Origin: Pseudomonas azotoformans
Lineage (GTDB): Bacteria > Pseudomonadota > Gammaproteobacteria > Pseudomonadales > Pseudomonadaceae
Reading direction: 5' to 3'
Length of the DNA: 64,000 nucleotides
Assembly (NCBI RefSeq): GCF_900103345.1
Contig: NZ_LT629702.1
Span: forward strand, 1,302,001-1,366,000
Within the stretch, counting starts at the first letter, position 1. Every line of letters starts with the position of its first letter. Both the position numbers and the translations under genes were made by a program. Positions 37,059 through 45,805 of the stretch are shown one piece after another. Below the pieces are notes generated by a model. That model searched no databases. It was not told the origin of the DNA and was given only the letters and a program-made list of their open reading frames with translations.

Positions 37059-38573
37059 TTAGAGCGTGCGCCAGTCCACCGCGGCTTCGAACGCCGCCGC
37101 CGCCTGGTAGATCGTGCCTTCAGCGTAGTGCCTGGCGATCAGCATCAAGCCGACGGGCATGCCGTCCACCGAGCCGCACGGAATCGACATGGCGGGATGT
37201 CCGGTGATGTCCTGAGGCGCGGTGTTGCCGATCATTTCCAGGGCACGCGCCACGTATTCGGTGATCGAGCAGTGCGCTGGCGGGTGCGGTTGGGCCGTGA
37301 TGGGGGTGGTCGGCATCACCAGCAGGTCATAGGAGTGCAATGCCTTGTCATAGCCTTGCCGGGCAAAGCGCGCCAGGTTCTGGGCCTTGGCGTAGTAACG
37401 CCCGTGGTAGTGCGTCAGGCCGTATTGGCCGACGAACATGCAGAGCTTGAGAGACGCGGACAATTGGTCGGCCTGTTCGCGCCAGCCGGCTTGTTTGTCC
37501 AGCAGGCCGATGTCGTACAGGCCTTTCCAGTTAAAACCGGCGCCGTTGCCATGCATCATCTGCATGGTCAGACCTTCGCAGCCGATGGGGTGCCACAGCG
37601 ATCCCGCCAGGTTGTGTTCGGGAATGGACACCGGCTCGACCTGCGCGCCCAAGGCCTCGAGATGGGCGATGGCCTCGCGCACCTTGTCCGCCACGCGTGG
37701 GTCTTGATTGGCCAGCGCGAACCCTTCCTGCACGACGCCGATTCTGAGCCCGCTCACGCCCCGCCCCAGGTAGCTGCCATAGTCATCGACCTGCGGCTCT
37801 GCCTGGCGTGGGTCGAGGCCATCGGAACCGGCCATGGCCTGCAGCATCAACGCGTTGTCGCGCACGTTGGCGGTAATCGGGCCGACGTGATCGATGGTCG
37901 CTTCAATCGCCATGATGCCGGTGTAGGGCACCAGGCCATGGGTTGGCTTCATTCCGTAGGTTCCGCAGAAAGCCGACGGGATGCGGATGGAGCCACCTTG
38001 GTCGCCGCCTACGGCGATGTCCACCTCGCCGGCGGCGACCAGGGCAGCGCTGCCCGATGAGGAACCGCCAGCGGCGTAACCGTGACGATGAGGGTTGTGC
38101 ACTGGGGCTGGGTCAGAGGTGTGGCTGCCCCCCGAGAGGCAGTAGTGCTCGCAGGTGGCTTTGCCTAGGATGGTCGCGCCGGCATCGAGCAAACGCGTGA
38201 CCACGGTGGCGTCGAACGAAGGGACAAACCCCTCCAGTGGCGCGGCGCCGTTCATCATCGGGACGCCGGCCAGGGCGATGTTGTCTTTGAGAGCGACGGT
38301 CTTGCCCGCCAGCGTGCCTGAACTGGCGCCCATCACTTCCGTCTTGTAGTACCAGGCGTTGAGCGTGTTTTCAGTGTGCGAGGGGCGATAGCCCGCGCTG
38401 CGCTCGTAGCGCACCAGCGGTGTGAAATCGGGCAGATCATCGACCAGGTCGTACGCATCGAAACTGGGTTGCATGAGCGCCAGATATTCGCTGGCTTGTT
38501 CGCGTGTCAGCTGTATGTGCAGGCTGGTGGCGAGGTCCTGCAGTTGTTCGACAGTCGGGCGGATGATGGCCAT
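37059..38573 (-). CDS. Amidase (amidase-signature family) of the nitrile operon
   Basis: Hydrolyses the amide made by nitrile hydratase to acid plus ammonia. The Ser-cisSer-Lys triad is visible at Lys96 ([10 protein letters not shown]), Ser171 ([10 protein letters not shown]) and Ser195 ([10 protein letters not shown]), the same numbering as in the characterised Rhodococcus N-771 enzyme. The 504-residue length fits. It is the first gene of the long operon running through nitrile hydratase, activator, PAS protein and acyl-CoA synthetase, and the 41-bp operator motif lies 121 bases upstream. Confidence 0.95.
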   Translation of the reverse strand: MAIIRPTVEQLQDLATSLHIQLTREQASEYLALMQPSFDAYDLVDDLPDFTPLVRYERSAGYRPSHTENTLNAWYYKTEVMGASSGTLAGKTVALKDNIALAGVPMMNGAAPLEGFVPSFDATVVTRLLDAGATILGKATCEHYCLSGGSHTSDPAPVHNPHRHGYAAGGSSSGSAALVAAGEVDIAVGGDQGGSIRIPSAFCGTYGMKPTHGLVPYTGIMAIEATIDHVGPITANVRDNALMLQAMAGSDGLDPRQAEPQVDDYGSYLGRGVSGLRIGVVQEGFALANQDPRVADKVREAIAHLEALGAQVEPVSIPEHNLAGSLWHPIGCEGLTMQMMHGNGAGFNWKGLYDIGLLDKQAGWREQADQLSASLKLCMFVGQYGLTHYHGRYYAKAQNLARFARQGYDKALHSYDLLVMPTTPITAQPHPPAHCSITEYVARALEMIGNTAPQDITGHPAMSIPCGSVDGMPVGLMLIARHYAEGTIYQAAAAFEAAVDWRTL

Positions 38574-38694
38574 GAGACGTCCTGTTTCCTGAAGTGGGCT
38601 GGCAAATGTCTGTGCACATGTCTCGCGGCGAGGTCCTGCAAAGGTGTCCGCGTGACTGGGATCTGTGACTAAGCTATCTCTGGTGATCGAACGG

Positions 38695-38735
38695 CGCTTG
38701 GTTGAGCAAGACAGCCATTTGGTTGAAAGGGACGG
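38695..38735 (-). promoter_or_regulatory. Operator A (two half-sites, 21 bp apart) upstream of the amidase operon
   Basis: Ungapped 41-bp match to sites at 39412 and 41737. Each half contains TTGGTT, then GAC(A/G) twelve bases on, and the second half starts exactly 21 bases after the first, two helical turns, as for AraC/XylS-type activators. A TAGCTT-like -10 lies downstream on the minus strand. The likely binder is the AraC protein at 42028. Confidence 0.72.
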
Positions 38736-38752
38736 GTGTGTCCCGTGAGCTT

Positions 38753-38776
38753 CAGCTGCCAGGGCGAACCCCGGCA
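38753..38776. terminator. Hairpin after the globin gene
   Basis: GCTGCC and GGCAGC close a GC-rich hairpin shortly after the globin stop; a smaller hairpin (CAGGGC/GCCCTG) at 38779-38794 is next to it. No T run follows, so the activity is uncertain. Confidence 0.35.
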
Positions 38777-38807
38777 GCAGGGCGTATGCCCTGAAGATCC
38801 AAACGGC

Positions 38808-39332
38808 TTATTTCTGGGGTTCAGGCGTTGCGTCTTGCGCAGATGACTTCTCGTGTTTGGGCCAGATAACGCCGACGCTTTTCATGCCCTTGGCGGGGTC
38901 CATTTCAGGGTGGGCGAGTACGACGTCCCGATAGGAGGGGCTACCTATCACCGCCGGCTTGAACTTGATGAGAAAGTCATTGACCTCTTTGCGCAGGTTC
39001 GCCGCCAGGTCGTAGTCGTTGTAGCACTCCTCGAGACAATCGAGCACGGCTTGCCAGTGCACCTCGGTAAGCCCCATGCCCCGATGTGCGGTGACCATAT
39101 CCCGCCCCCGGTATTTGGCGCTTCCGCCCCAGTGCTCAGAGAGGAAATCGACAAAATTGATGTGTTCTTTCTGGAACGTTGATTCGGACATATGGGCCCA
39201 GATGTGCCCGATGGCAGGGTGGCCCATTGTTTTTCTCAAGACGGCGCCGGCGAACTGATAGATAACGTCGTAGCCCCCGAGTCGCGTGTAGAGGGAGGGC
39301 TGTTGTTCCAGGGCGGGTTGTTGGTCGGTCAT
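38808..39332 (-). CDS. Truncated haemoglobin (group I-like) with C-terminal extension
   Basis: Small haem protein of 174 residues. The globin core starts SLYTRLGGYDVIYQFAGAVL, and the proximal His lies in RDMVTAHRGMGLTEVHWQAV. A C-terminal extension of about 45 residues (SPSYRDVVLAHPEMDPAKGM onward) exceeds the usual ~120-130. The ATG has GGAG eight bases upstream. The operator motif C lies 79 bases before it, placing it in the aldoxime/nitrile regulon. Such globins bind oxygen or nitric oxide; protection of the NO-sensitive hydratase or of the ferrous aldoxime dehydratase is a plausible job but is inference. Confidence 0.87.
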   Translation of the reverse strand: MTDQQPALEQQPSLYTRLGGYDVIYQFAGAVLRKTMGHPAIGHIWAHMSESTFQKEHINFVDFLSEHWGGSAKYRGRDMVTAHRGMGLTEVHWQAVLDCLEECYNDYDLAANLRKEVNDFLIKFKPAVIGSPSYRDVVLAHPEMDPAKGMKSVGVIWPKHEKSSAQDATPEPQK

Positions 39333-39411
39333 GTGTGATTTCTCCGTTTCAGTGGGGACAATCTCATTGGCTACGGCTGACGGGTACACGTTAGATCTGC
39401 TCTCGCGCACA

Positions 39412-39452
39412 CGCTTGGCTGGTGAGGACAACCGTTTGATCCAGGCGGACAG
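39412..39452 (-). promoter_or_regulatory. Operator C upstream of the globin gene
   Basis: Third member of the 41-bp motif family; its first half is CGCTTGGCT and GGACAACCGTTTGAT spans the centre. The second half has one mismatch in the TTGGTT box, so it may be the weakest site. TCTAAC downstream could be a -10. Confidence 0.62.
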
Positions 39453-39455
39453 GGG

Positions 39456-40322
39456 TCAGAAAACCCGTGCGTAACGCAGGTTCATGCGAAAGTTTTCCTT
39501 TGGCCCGTTCTCCACGGACAGGTCGCGGCCCAGTTGCAGCTGAAGCTGGTCCTTGGCGGTGACGAACTTGGTGGCGGTGACGCGAAAGTTGGTGGTCTGC
39601 ATCTTGTCGTCCTGGTTGACACCCGCGACCTGGGTTTCACCGCCCCAGTTGTGGCCAAAGCCAATGGCCAGCGCGGTGGTCGGGTCAGGCATGTAGCGGC
39701 CCATCAACTGGGTTTCGTAGGAAACGTCCTGCTCCCTGCGGGCGGAGTTGGCGCCGAAGTCGTTGTTGTCGCCATACCAAATGGCATCGCCTACGAGGTC
39801 GACGGCCCACTTTTCCGAGAAGTGCTTGATGTAGGCCGCCTGGAGGTCAACCTTCCAGCGGTTCTCGCCCAGGTTGAGCGCGTCGTTCTTATCGTAGTTG
39901 CCGCTAGGCACGTAGAGGTAAGCAGTGGCGCCGAGGACGTCTTTGGCATCGTTTAGCGTGTATTTGAGCGGCGCGGTGAGAATGAGGTCGCCCACGCCAC
40001 TGGTGTTGCCCAAGGCGGAAGCGTCACCGCCGCTTGAGACATGGCCGAAGGGCAACAGGAGTTGTGGCGAGACGGTGAGTCGCTCGCTTAGCTGGTAGAC
40101 GTGCAGCAGTCGCAGAATGCCGACGTCGGAAGTCAGGTCGAAATCGGAACTGATTTTGTGGCCTTGGGCGTAGGCACTCTTCGTGGTGGAGTGCTGGTAG
40201 TAGAGCAGGCCAAGCGTTGCATCAGCGGGTAACTGCTCGTAGTCGCCAGGGGCTACCTCGACAGCGTGGGCGCAAAGGCTGGGGAGGAGGGCTGCAAGCG
40301 ACAGGTAACGAAACTGTTTCAT
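39456..40322 (-). CDS. Outer-membrane transporter/porin-like protein (SphA, meta-pathway phenol degradation family)
   Basis: Outer-membrane beta-barrel protein of 288 residues with a signal peptide (about 1-20, ending CAHA), repeated amphipathic strands (GLLYYQHSTTKSAY, LTVSPQLLLPFGH, VDLQAAYIKHFSEKWAVDL) and a C-terminal aromatic YARVF. The family is found in aromatic and nitrile catabolic clusters and is thought to bring hydrophobic substrates across the outer membrane. It lies downstream of the aldoxime dehydratase gene, separated by a terminator-like hairpin, and is probably expressed by read-through. Confidence 0.88.
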   Translation of the reverse strand: MKQFRYLSLAALLPSLCAHAVEVAPGDYEQLPADATLGLLYYQHSTTKSAYAQGHKISSDFDLTSDVGILRLLHVYQLSERLTVSPQLLLPFGHVSSGGDASALGNTSGVGDLILTAPLKYTLNDAKDVLGATAYLYVPSGNYDKNDALNLGENRWKVDLQAAYIKHFSEKWAVDLVGDAIWYGDNNDFGANSARREQDVSYETQLMGRYMPDPTTALAIGFGHNWGGETQVAGVNQDDKMQTTNFRVTATKFVTAKDQLQLQLGRDLSVENGPKENFRMNLRYARVF

Positions 40323-40344
40323 GGTCGAGGATCCTTTTTGCGGG

Positions 40345-40388
40345 CAAAAAGAGCCCCGCTATCGCCAGTCAGGCAAAGCGCAGGGCTA
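40345..40388 (-). terminator. Probable intrinsic terminator after oxdA
   Basis: On the minus strand an imperfect hairpin (AGCCCTGCGC pairing with GCGGGGCT) is followed by CTTTTTGC. It lies between the dehydratase stop and the porin-like gene and would lower, not abolish, expression of the latter. Confidence 0.6.
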
Positions 40389-40409
40389 AAAGTGGAGTCA
40401 GGGCTGGCG

Positions 40410-41468
40410 TCAGGCGGGCGATACTTGCGCGTCGCGCAACATGCCGGTCTGCGGGTGGCAGTTGATGTACCCGAAGATCTGGCTCTTGGCGTCCGATACC
40501 GATACTTCGTGGTACAGCCGCAACTTCTTCAAGCCCGCGGCCACGCGAAAGAAGGTCACGAAAATACGCAGGTGGGTCGGGTGGGATTCGGCCCAGCGTT
40601 CGAGTTTCTCCACCGAGCGCCAGTGACCGATGTTGTAGCTGACGTCGAGAAAGTTGCCGTCCAGGTCGATATTGCGCACGAACCGGTTGCTGTAGCAGCC
40701 CAGCGGTTGGCCGTTGTCTCGCAGGAAGTCCATGCCGTCCTGCAAGGTCGGCAGGATTTCGTCGAGGTACAGCGAGCGCTCTTCAGCCTCGGCATCCGCC
40801 CAGTCCTGGCCGGAACGGATCAGCGTGAGGTTGTCATGCCCCAGCACCACCACGCGCCCACCTTTGGCCGGGTCACCGGCGATCACTTGCAGCTCGCTCG
40901 TCGGCTTCATCCAGTCCGTCTGCGAGATGGGGAAGCGGTCGCGCATCGAGCCCCAATAACCGTGCTCTTCGATTTCGCCGCTGATGCGATCCATGACCGC
41001 GCCGACACCGGGTAGGTTGTCCTGGAAGGCGTACAGCGTCTCGAATTGCTCGGCGCGTGGTGCGCTGATCTCGCGAAAATAGCCAAGGCCGTCGTTGAGC
41101 CTGTCCTCTGATGCCCACCAGGCGTTGACCGGCGCCGAGCGCAGCCAGCGGCAGTGAGCCGCCGGGTCTTTCCAGTAGCCGACCACAATCAGGTTATCGA
41201 AGCCGCTGTTGTCGGTGTGGTGGGTCAAGTCATGAGTCTGCGGGCCATCGGCCAGGCTGAAACTTTCGACGATATGACGCATCGCCTGCAGCGCGGCTGC
41301 GCGCTGCGCTTCGCCGCGATACTGCACGCCGAAGTAAGCCATCACCACCTGTTCCAAATGCTCGTCGGCGCGTGCCACCCACATTGCAAAGGGCGGCTGG
41401 TACTCATCGGGCACGCGGCGAGACAGGGTGCGCGGGCATTTGAGATGTGTGTCGATTGCAGATTCCAT
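40410..41468 (-). CDS. oxdA: Aldoxime dehydratase (haem enzyme)
   Basis: Dehydrates aldoximes to nitriles using ferrous haem. The protein is 352 residues, the same as P. chlororaphis OxdA, and residue numbers match: proximal ligand His299 (SHPTHLRIF), distal Arg178 (SMRDRFP), Ser219 (LIRSGQD) and His320 (LRLYHEVS) are all present. The N-terminus MESAIDTHLKCPRTLSRR is also characteristic. It supplies nitrile to the hydratase encoded in the operon downstream. Transcription probably starts beyond the small frame at 41511-41672, below operator B. Confidence 0.97.
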   Translation of the reverse strand: MESAIDTHLKCPRTLSRRVPDEYQPPFAMWVARADEHLEQVVMAYFGVQYRGEAQRAAALQAMRHIVESFSLADGPQTHDLTHHTDNSGFDNLIVVGYWKDPAAHCRWLRSAPVNAWWASEDRLNDGLGYFREISAPRAEQFETLYAFQDNLPGVGAVMDRISGEIEEHGYWGSMRDRFPISQTDWMKPTSELQVIAGDPAKGGRVVVLGHDNLTLIRSGQDWADAEAEERSLYLDEILPTLQDGMDFLRDNGQPLGCYSNRFVRNIDLDGNFLDVSYNIGHWRSVEKLERWAESHPTHLRIFVTFFRVAAGLKKLRLYHEVSVSDAKSQIFGYINCHPQTGMLRDAQVSPA

Positions 41469-41510
41469 GTTGAGCTCCTCGTTATTTTGGTTCAGGCCTA
41501 CGGTTGGGCA

Positions 41511-41672
41511 TCAGTACTTGGGCGGCTGGCCGCGCTTGGCGGCCTGTCGTCGGTGCAGCAGCTTCATCGCCCCCCACTCGATCAACCAATACGCCGACTC
41601 TTCAGGCACGAGGTCGCGCCTCTGCAGGAGCCAGGAGGTGTCAGCCAAGGGGGGTGAACAGGGTCGATGCAT
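41511..41672 (-). CDS. Small protein or leader upstream of oxdA, 53 aa
   Basis: Open frame MHRPCSPPLADTSWLLQRRD then PEESAYWLIEWGAMKLL and a basic end (RRQAAKRGQPPKY), stopping 42 bases before oxdA. AGG six bases before the ATG is a modest site; an in-frame ATG at 41684 is an alternative start. Operator B lies 64 bases upstream, so the region is probably transcribed with oxdA. No family is recognised. It could be a small regulator, a metallo-enzyme helper, or chance. Confidence 0.45.
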   Translation of the reverse strand: MHRPCSPPLADTSWLLQRRDLVPEESAYWLIEWGAMKLLHRRQAAKRGQPPKY

Positions 41673-42027
41673 GGCGAGCCTCATCAGCGGGGGTTGAGTT
41701 GCTGTGAGGTGGAAATTAGGCGTGACGACGAGCAGCCGCTTGGTTCGTCGAGACAACCGTTTGGTTGGAAAAGACAGCGTAAGCAGGCGCGCGCGGGCAT
41801 GATCGAGGTTGGTGCACCACCGCTGTAAACACACGGGGCCGTGCCTCTTAATGGGTAGGGCGAGGTCGTCACCCGGCATACGGGCGAGGGGAGACAATGT
41901 CGGTGACAGACGCGTGTCGATCACTCACCTGCGCCCGTGAAGGCGCCTGGCCTGTTAATTGCTAGCGCTGAAAAGCCGGTAACACCTTTTCCAGCTCTTA
42001 CTGCATTGCTGTACCGAGGTCAGTGTC
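41673..42027. promoter_or_regulatory. Divergent control region between oxdA and its AraC activator
   Basis: 355 bases without a gene. It holds operator B, a TAATTT-like -10 for the leftward transcript, and the promoter of the rightward regulator gene. No further copy of the operator lies near the regulator start. Confidence 0.6.
41737..41777 (-). promoter_or_regulatory. Operator B upstream of oxdA
   Basis: The best-formed copy of the 41-bp motif: both halves have TTGGTT and AGACA, exactly 21 bases apart. Twenty-eight or more of its bases agree with operator A without gaps. It is 251 bases from the divergent AraC gene. Confidence 0.75.
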
Positions 42028-42963
42028 ATGAATCCAAGTACTCAGTATTCGACCCTCGCTGTCGCCGCACCCCGTCGCTTTGAATACTGGAAAGAAGTGG
42101 TCTGTCGCCATTGCCTGGCGGCCGACAGCAAACCCCTGTCCCAGAGCAGTTTCGATGGCGCGCTCGCGGTCAATGCGTTAGGCGCTCTGGACATCTGTTC
42201 GCTGTCATCGCCACTGCATTACTGGGAGCGTTCCGAGCAGCATCTGCGCAGCGGTCCGGCCGACGATTTATGGTTGGGGTTTGCCCGAAACGGTCATGGC
42301 CAGATTGAACAGGGCGGCAGGAAAGCCAGCCTGGCAACCGGTAATTTGTTTCTTTATGACGCAACGCAAGCGTTCCGATTCAGCCTCGGTGGTACCGAAA
42401 ACCACCTGGTGCGCATCCCGCGAGCCCTGCTCAGTGAACGCCTGCCGCGTATTGCGGATTACACCGCGATGGTCCTCGATGATCGACGGCCTGGCGTGAT
42501 CCCCTTGCGTGAAATGCTGCGCCACGCGGCCAATACGCCTGCTGCATTCCAGGATGAAGGCATCTCCAGTCGTTATTCAGAGGCGTTGCTCGACCTGCTG
42601 GTGATCAGCCTGGAACTTCAGGACCTGAAGGCCGTTCACCAGGAGCTGGACCTCTACGGCCGCATCATGCAGTACATCCAACGCCATCTGGCCGAGCCGG
42701 ACCTGTCGATCGAGGTCATCGCCCAAGCCCACAATGTGTCTACCCGCACCGTTACGCGTGCCTTTGCGCGCTACCAGAAAACCCCTGCGGCAGAGATCTG
42801 GAGAGAACGGCTGAATGCCAGCCGGGAAGCGATCGAGCGTGGCCAGGTGCGCAGTGTCTCGCAGGCCGCGCTGGACTTCGGGTTTTCTGACTTCTCGCAT
42901 TTCAGCCATGCGTTTCGCAAGGCGTTTGGTGTGGCGCCGAATACGCTTTTACGGCGCAATTGA
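42028..42963 (+). CDS. AraC-family activator of the aldoxime/nitrile genes
   Basis: Transcription activator of 311 residues. The N-terminal AraC-binding-like domain (about 1-190, with FEYWKEVVCRHC) resembles NhlR/OxdR-type sensors; the C-terminal double helix-turn-helix is complete (LSIEVIAQAHNVSTRTVTRA and SVSQAALDFGFSDFSHFSHA, ending FRKAFGVAPNTLLRR). It is divergent from oxdA. Its type predicts direct-repeat operators like those found at 38695, 39412 and 41737, so it probably switches on the whole regulon with aldoxime or nitrile as inducer. The ligand is not proven. Confidence 0.9.
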   Translation: MNPSTQYSTLAVAAPRRFEYWKEVVCRHCLAADSKPLSQSSFDGALAVNALGALDICSLSSPLHYWERSEQHLRSGPADDLWLGFARNGHGQIEQGGRKASLATGNLFLYDATQAFRFSLGGTENHLVRIPRALLSERLPRIADYTAMVLDDRRPGVIPLREMLRHAANTPAAFQDEGISSRYSEALLDLLVISLELQDLKAVHQELDLYGRIMQYIQRHLAEPDLSIEVIAQAHNVSTRTVTRAFARYQKTPAAEIWRERLNASREAIERGQVRSVSQAALDFGFSDFSHFSHAFRKAFGVAPNTLLRRN

Positions 42964-43326
42964 AACTACCGGGTTTATAAAGTCGACGTGAAGATGGGCG
43001 TTCATGGGGATGGGCATGCCGAAGTACCCGAAATGTAATTCTCCTTCCTTCTCACATTCTTCATTGCCGGTTCTGCCCTGGCTTGCTGGATGCCGTCGGT
43101 ACCCTTTTCCGCAGGCGCATGCATGCTGCTGCGGCTACCTTGGCCTCTATTCTGCTCAGTCTAGGATCCGACGCAGTACTTGGCAGGCCATTGGGGGCAT
43201 CCTTTTCAAACTATCCATGCATACCCTCGGATATGCCCCTGGTGTGGCAATCCACTGGAAGTGAATGGAGCTCCATGGTTTGTGGAAAGGCAGAAATGAT
43301 CAGATAAACAGCCTGCCCGGCTACGC
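42964..43326. other. Gene-poor gap with a possible MFS fragment and the 110-bp repeat
   Basis: No complete gene. Plus-strand codons near 43040-43110 read LTFFIAGSALACWMPSVPFS, similar to an MFS transporter start, then decay. 43247-43356 is the counterpart of the block at 19505-19614. Confidence 0.45.
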
Positions 43327-43356
43327 CTAAAGACTCTCAGGGTCGCCAAAAAACAT
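43247..43356. repeat. 110-bp block also found at 19505-19614
   Basis: Spans the last codons of the LysR gene and 80 bases after it. The likely original location, since here the LysR frame is intact. Confidence 0.8.
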
Positions 43357-44241
43357 CTGAATCCGCGACCGCAACCACCGCTCTCCCGGGTCGTTATCCT
43401 GCGACCCGCGCCACGCCATATGCAGTTCAAACGAACGCACCGGCAACGGCGGATCCTCCGCCCGCAATCCACCCGCCGACGTCAATGCCTCTGCCGCATA
43501 ATCCGGCACGGTCGCCAGGATGTCAGTACCCGCCAACAACGTCCCCAGCCCGTTGAACTGCGGCACCGCCAAGACCACGTGACGTTTGCGGTCGAGCTTC
43601 TCCAGTTCTTCGTCAATAAACCCACTCAGGTCGCCGGCAAACGACACCAGCGCGTGGGGGCGCGAGCAGAAGTCGTCCAGGCTCAAGGAGCCTGGCACGC
43701 TGTCGGCACGCAGCAGTTTCGGCAGGCTGCGGCGCAGCACTTTGCGCTTGGCGTTGGCCGGGAGGTCGGCGGTGTAGCTGACGCCGATGGAGATTTCGCC
43801 GGAGGCCAGCAGGCCCGGCATCAGGATATAGTTGACGCGGCGCACCACCAGCACGATGCCGGGGGCTTCGGCGCGCAGGCGTTTGAGCAGTTGGGGCAGC
43901 AGGGCGAATTCAACGTCGTCGGACAGGCCGATGCGGAATACCGCCGTGCTGGTGGCCGGGTCGAACTCGGCGGCACGGCTGACGGCGGTGGAAATCGAGT
44001 CCAGGGCCGGGGAGAGCAGGGCGAAGATTTCCACCGCCCGGGCCGACGGCTCCATGCTGCGACCGGTGCGCACAAACAGCGGATCATCAAACAGCCCACG
44101 CAGGCGTGACAACGCCGCACTGATGGCCGGCTGGCCAAGGAACAGTTTCTCGGCAGCGCGGGTCACGCTGCGCTCATGCATCAAGGTTTCGAATACGATC
44201 AAGAGGTTAAGGTCGACACGACGCAGGTCGTTACGGTTCAT
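43327..44241 (-). CDS. LysR-family transcriptional regulator
   Basis: Intact regulator of 304 residues: N-terminal helix-turn-helix (LNLLIVFETLMHERSVTRAA, FLGQPAISAALSRLRGLFDD) and a full ligand-binding domain ending FFGDPESL. The start at MNRNDLRRVDLNLL is the family-typical one. It is divergent from the oxidoreductase gene at 44489, the usual arrangement for a LysR protein controlling its neighbour; the 247-base gap would hold its operator and both promoters. Inducer unknown. Confidence 0.92.
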   Translation of the reverse strand: MNRNDLRRVDLNLLIVFETLMHERSVTRAAEKLFLGQPAISAALSRLRGLFDDPLFVRTGRSMEPSARAVEIFALLSPALDSISTAVSRAAEFDPATSTAVFRIGLSDDVEFALLPQLLKRLRAEAPGIVLVVRRVNYILMPGLLASGEISIGVSYTADLPANAKRKVLRRSLPKLLRADSVPGSLSLDDFCSRPHALVSFAGDLSGFIDEELEKLDRKRHVVLAVPQFNGLGTLLAGTDILATVPDYAAEALTSAGGLRAEDPPLPVRSFELHMAWRGSQDNDPGERWLRSRIQMFFGDPESL

Positions 44242-44488
44242 CTTGTGTCCTGGAAGAGTCAGCAAACTTGACGAGAGCGGCCACATGTAAACAATGACCG
44301 GCATGAATCTTACGGGGAAAGGCTGTTACTCTGCACAGGAAAATTGAGTTTTCCTACGATACTTGAGGTCTATTCCGCAGATGCGGAATCAATGATAGGC
44401 ATGTTGACTATTAATGGCGACCGGTGGTCTTACCCGGAAAGCCCAGATAGAGTTCATGGCATTAGAGGTTACTTTGACGAGGTTTGCG

Positions 44489-45511
44489 ATGTCCCGCACG
44501 ATCCGTTTTCACAAGTTTGGTCCGGCCGAGGTGCTCAAATGCGAAGAGCATGCAGCCGCGCAGCCCGCACCGGGCGAAGTGCAGGTGCGTGTCGAAGCGA
44601 TCGGCATCAGCTGGTATGACATTCTGTGGCGCCAGAACCTGGCGTCTTCCCACGCACGCTTGCCGTCCGGCCTTGGCCATGAGATGGCCGGGGTGGTGGT
44701 CGCCGTCGGCGACGGCGTGGATGATTTGGCCGTGGGCGACAAAGTCGCCAGCTTTCCGGCGGAAAGCCCCAATGATTACCCGGTGTATGGCGAGCAGATC
44801 GTCCTGCCCCGTTCGGCCTTGACCCGCTATCCGGATGTCTTGAGCCCGATCGAAGCCAGTGTGCACTACACGCCGCTGTTGATTGCGTATTTTGCTTATG
44901 TGGATCTGGCCCGGGTCAAGCCTGGGCAGTTTGCCCTGGTGACGGATGCCAGTCATTGTGCCGGCCCGTCCTTTGTGCAACTGGGCAAGGCCCTGGGTGT
45001 GCGGGTGATTGCCGCGACCAAGGACAGCGCGGAGCGTGAGTACCTGTTGTCCCTTGGTGCGGAAAAGGTCATCGTCACCGAAGAGCAGGACCTGCTCATG
45101 CAAATCAACAAATTCACCGACAACCGCGGTGTCGACGTGGTGTTCGATGGCTTGGGCGGCCCGCAGATGTCGTTGCTCGGCGATGTGCTGGCACCGCGTG
45201 GCAGCCTGGTGCTGTATGGCTTGCAAGGCGGTAACCAGACGCCATTCCCGGCGTGTGCGGCGTTCCAGAAGAACATTCAGTTCTTTGTGCACTGCATTGG
45301 TAACTTCACCGGCAAACCCGAACTGGGCATCATCCAGGACCAGGTGGCCTTGCAGCGCGCCTTGCGGGATATCAACCAACTGACCGCCGACCGCGTGTTG
45401 GTGCCGCTGAAGACCACGGTGTTTCCCTTCAGCCAGTTCGTGGAAGCGCACCGCTACATGGACGAATGCCCGTGCCGCGAACGCGTTGCGTTGCAGGTTG
45501 AAGCTGTTTAG
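44489..45511 (+). CDS. Zinc-less MDR oxidoreductase (quinone oxidoreductase-like)
   Basis: NAD(P)H-dependent medium-chain dehydrogenase/reductase of 340 residues. The N-terminal GroES-like fold contains GHEMAGVVVAVGDGVDDLAV, and the Rossmann part has LVTDASHCAGPSFVQLGKAL and VVFDGLGGPQMSLLG. Catalytic zinc cysteines of true alcohol dehydrogenases are not conserved, favouring a quinone or enone reductase. The ATG chosen has GAGG eight bases upstream; 25 more codons are open before it. It is probably controlled by the divergent LysR gene. Confidence 0.9.
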   Translation: MSRTIRFHKFGPAEVLKCEEHAAAQPAPGEVQVRVEAIGISWYDILWRQNLASSHARLPSGLGHEMAGVVVAVGDGVDDLAVGDKVASFPAESPNDYPVYGEQIVLPRSALTRYPDVLSPIEASVHYTPLLIAYFAYVDLARVKPGQFALVTDASHCAGPSFVQLGKALGVRVIAATKDSAEREYLLSLGAEKVIVTEEQDLLMQINKFTDNRGVDVVFDGLGGPQMSLLGDVLAPRGSLVLYGLQGGNQTPFPACAAFQKNIQFFVHCIGNFTGKPELGIIQDQVALQRALRDINQLTADRVLVPLKTTVFPFSQFVEAHRYMDECPCRERVALQVEAV

Positions 45512-45647
45512 GGCGTAGGAAGATTCTTAAACCAGCCTTCCTACCACCCGCCGCATGAGGCAAATGCGCCATTTGACAAGGCTGAACCTGCACAGCCCGT
45601 CAGGTATCCAGCTGGCGCTTTAGCCCATGAATCCGGCCTTTCTCTTT

Positions 45648-45679
45648 GACGCCGCCCTGAAATCCAGCGCGGCGTCTTT
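45648..45679 (+). terminator. Intrinsic terminator after the MDR oxidoreductase gene
   Basis: GACGCCGC and GCGGCGTC form a perfect 8-bp stem followed by TTTGTG. The rest of 45512-45805 holds no gene. Confidence 0.6.
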
Positions 45680-45805
45680 GTGTGCGTGTAATTAAAGCAG
45701 GCGCTGGTGATTTATCTGCACTGGTTTTCGGCCGGGTTCTGTATCTATTAATCATTATTCCAGCGCTGATAATTGCGCCTTCACATTCATCTCAAGGACT
45801 GAGCA

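Noticed and set aside
43004..43264. MFS transporter gene downstream of the AraC activator
   Set aside because: Only about 20 codons resemble a transporter start; frame and similarity are then lost.
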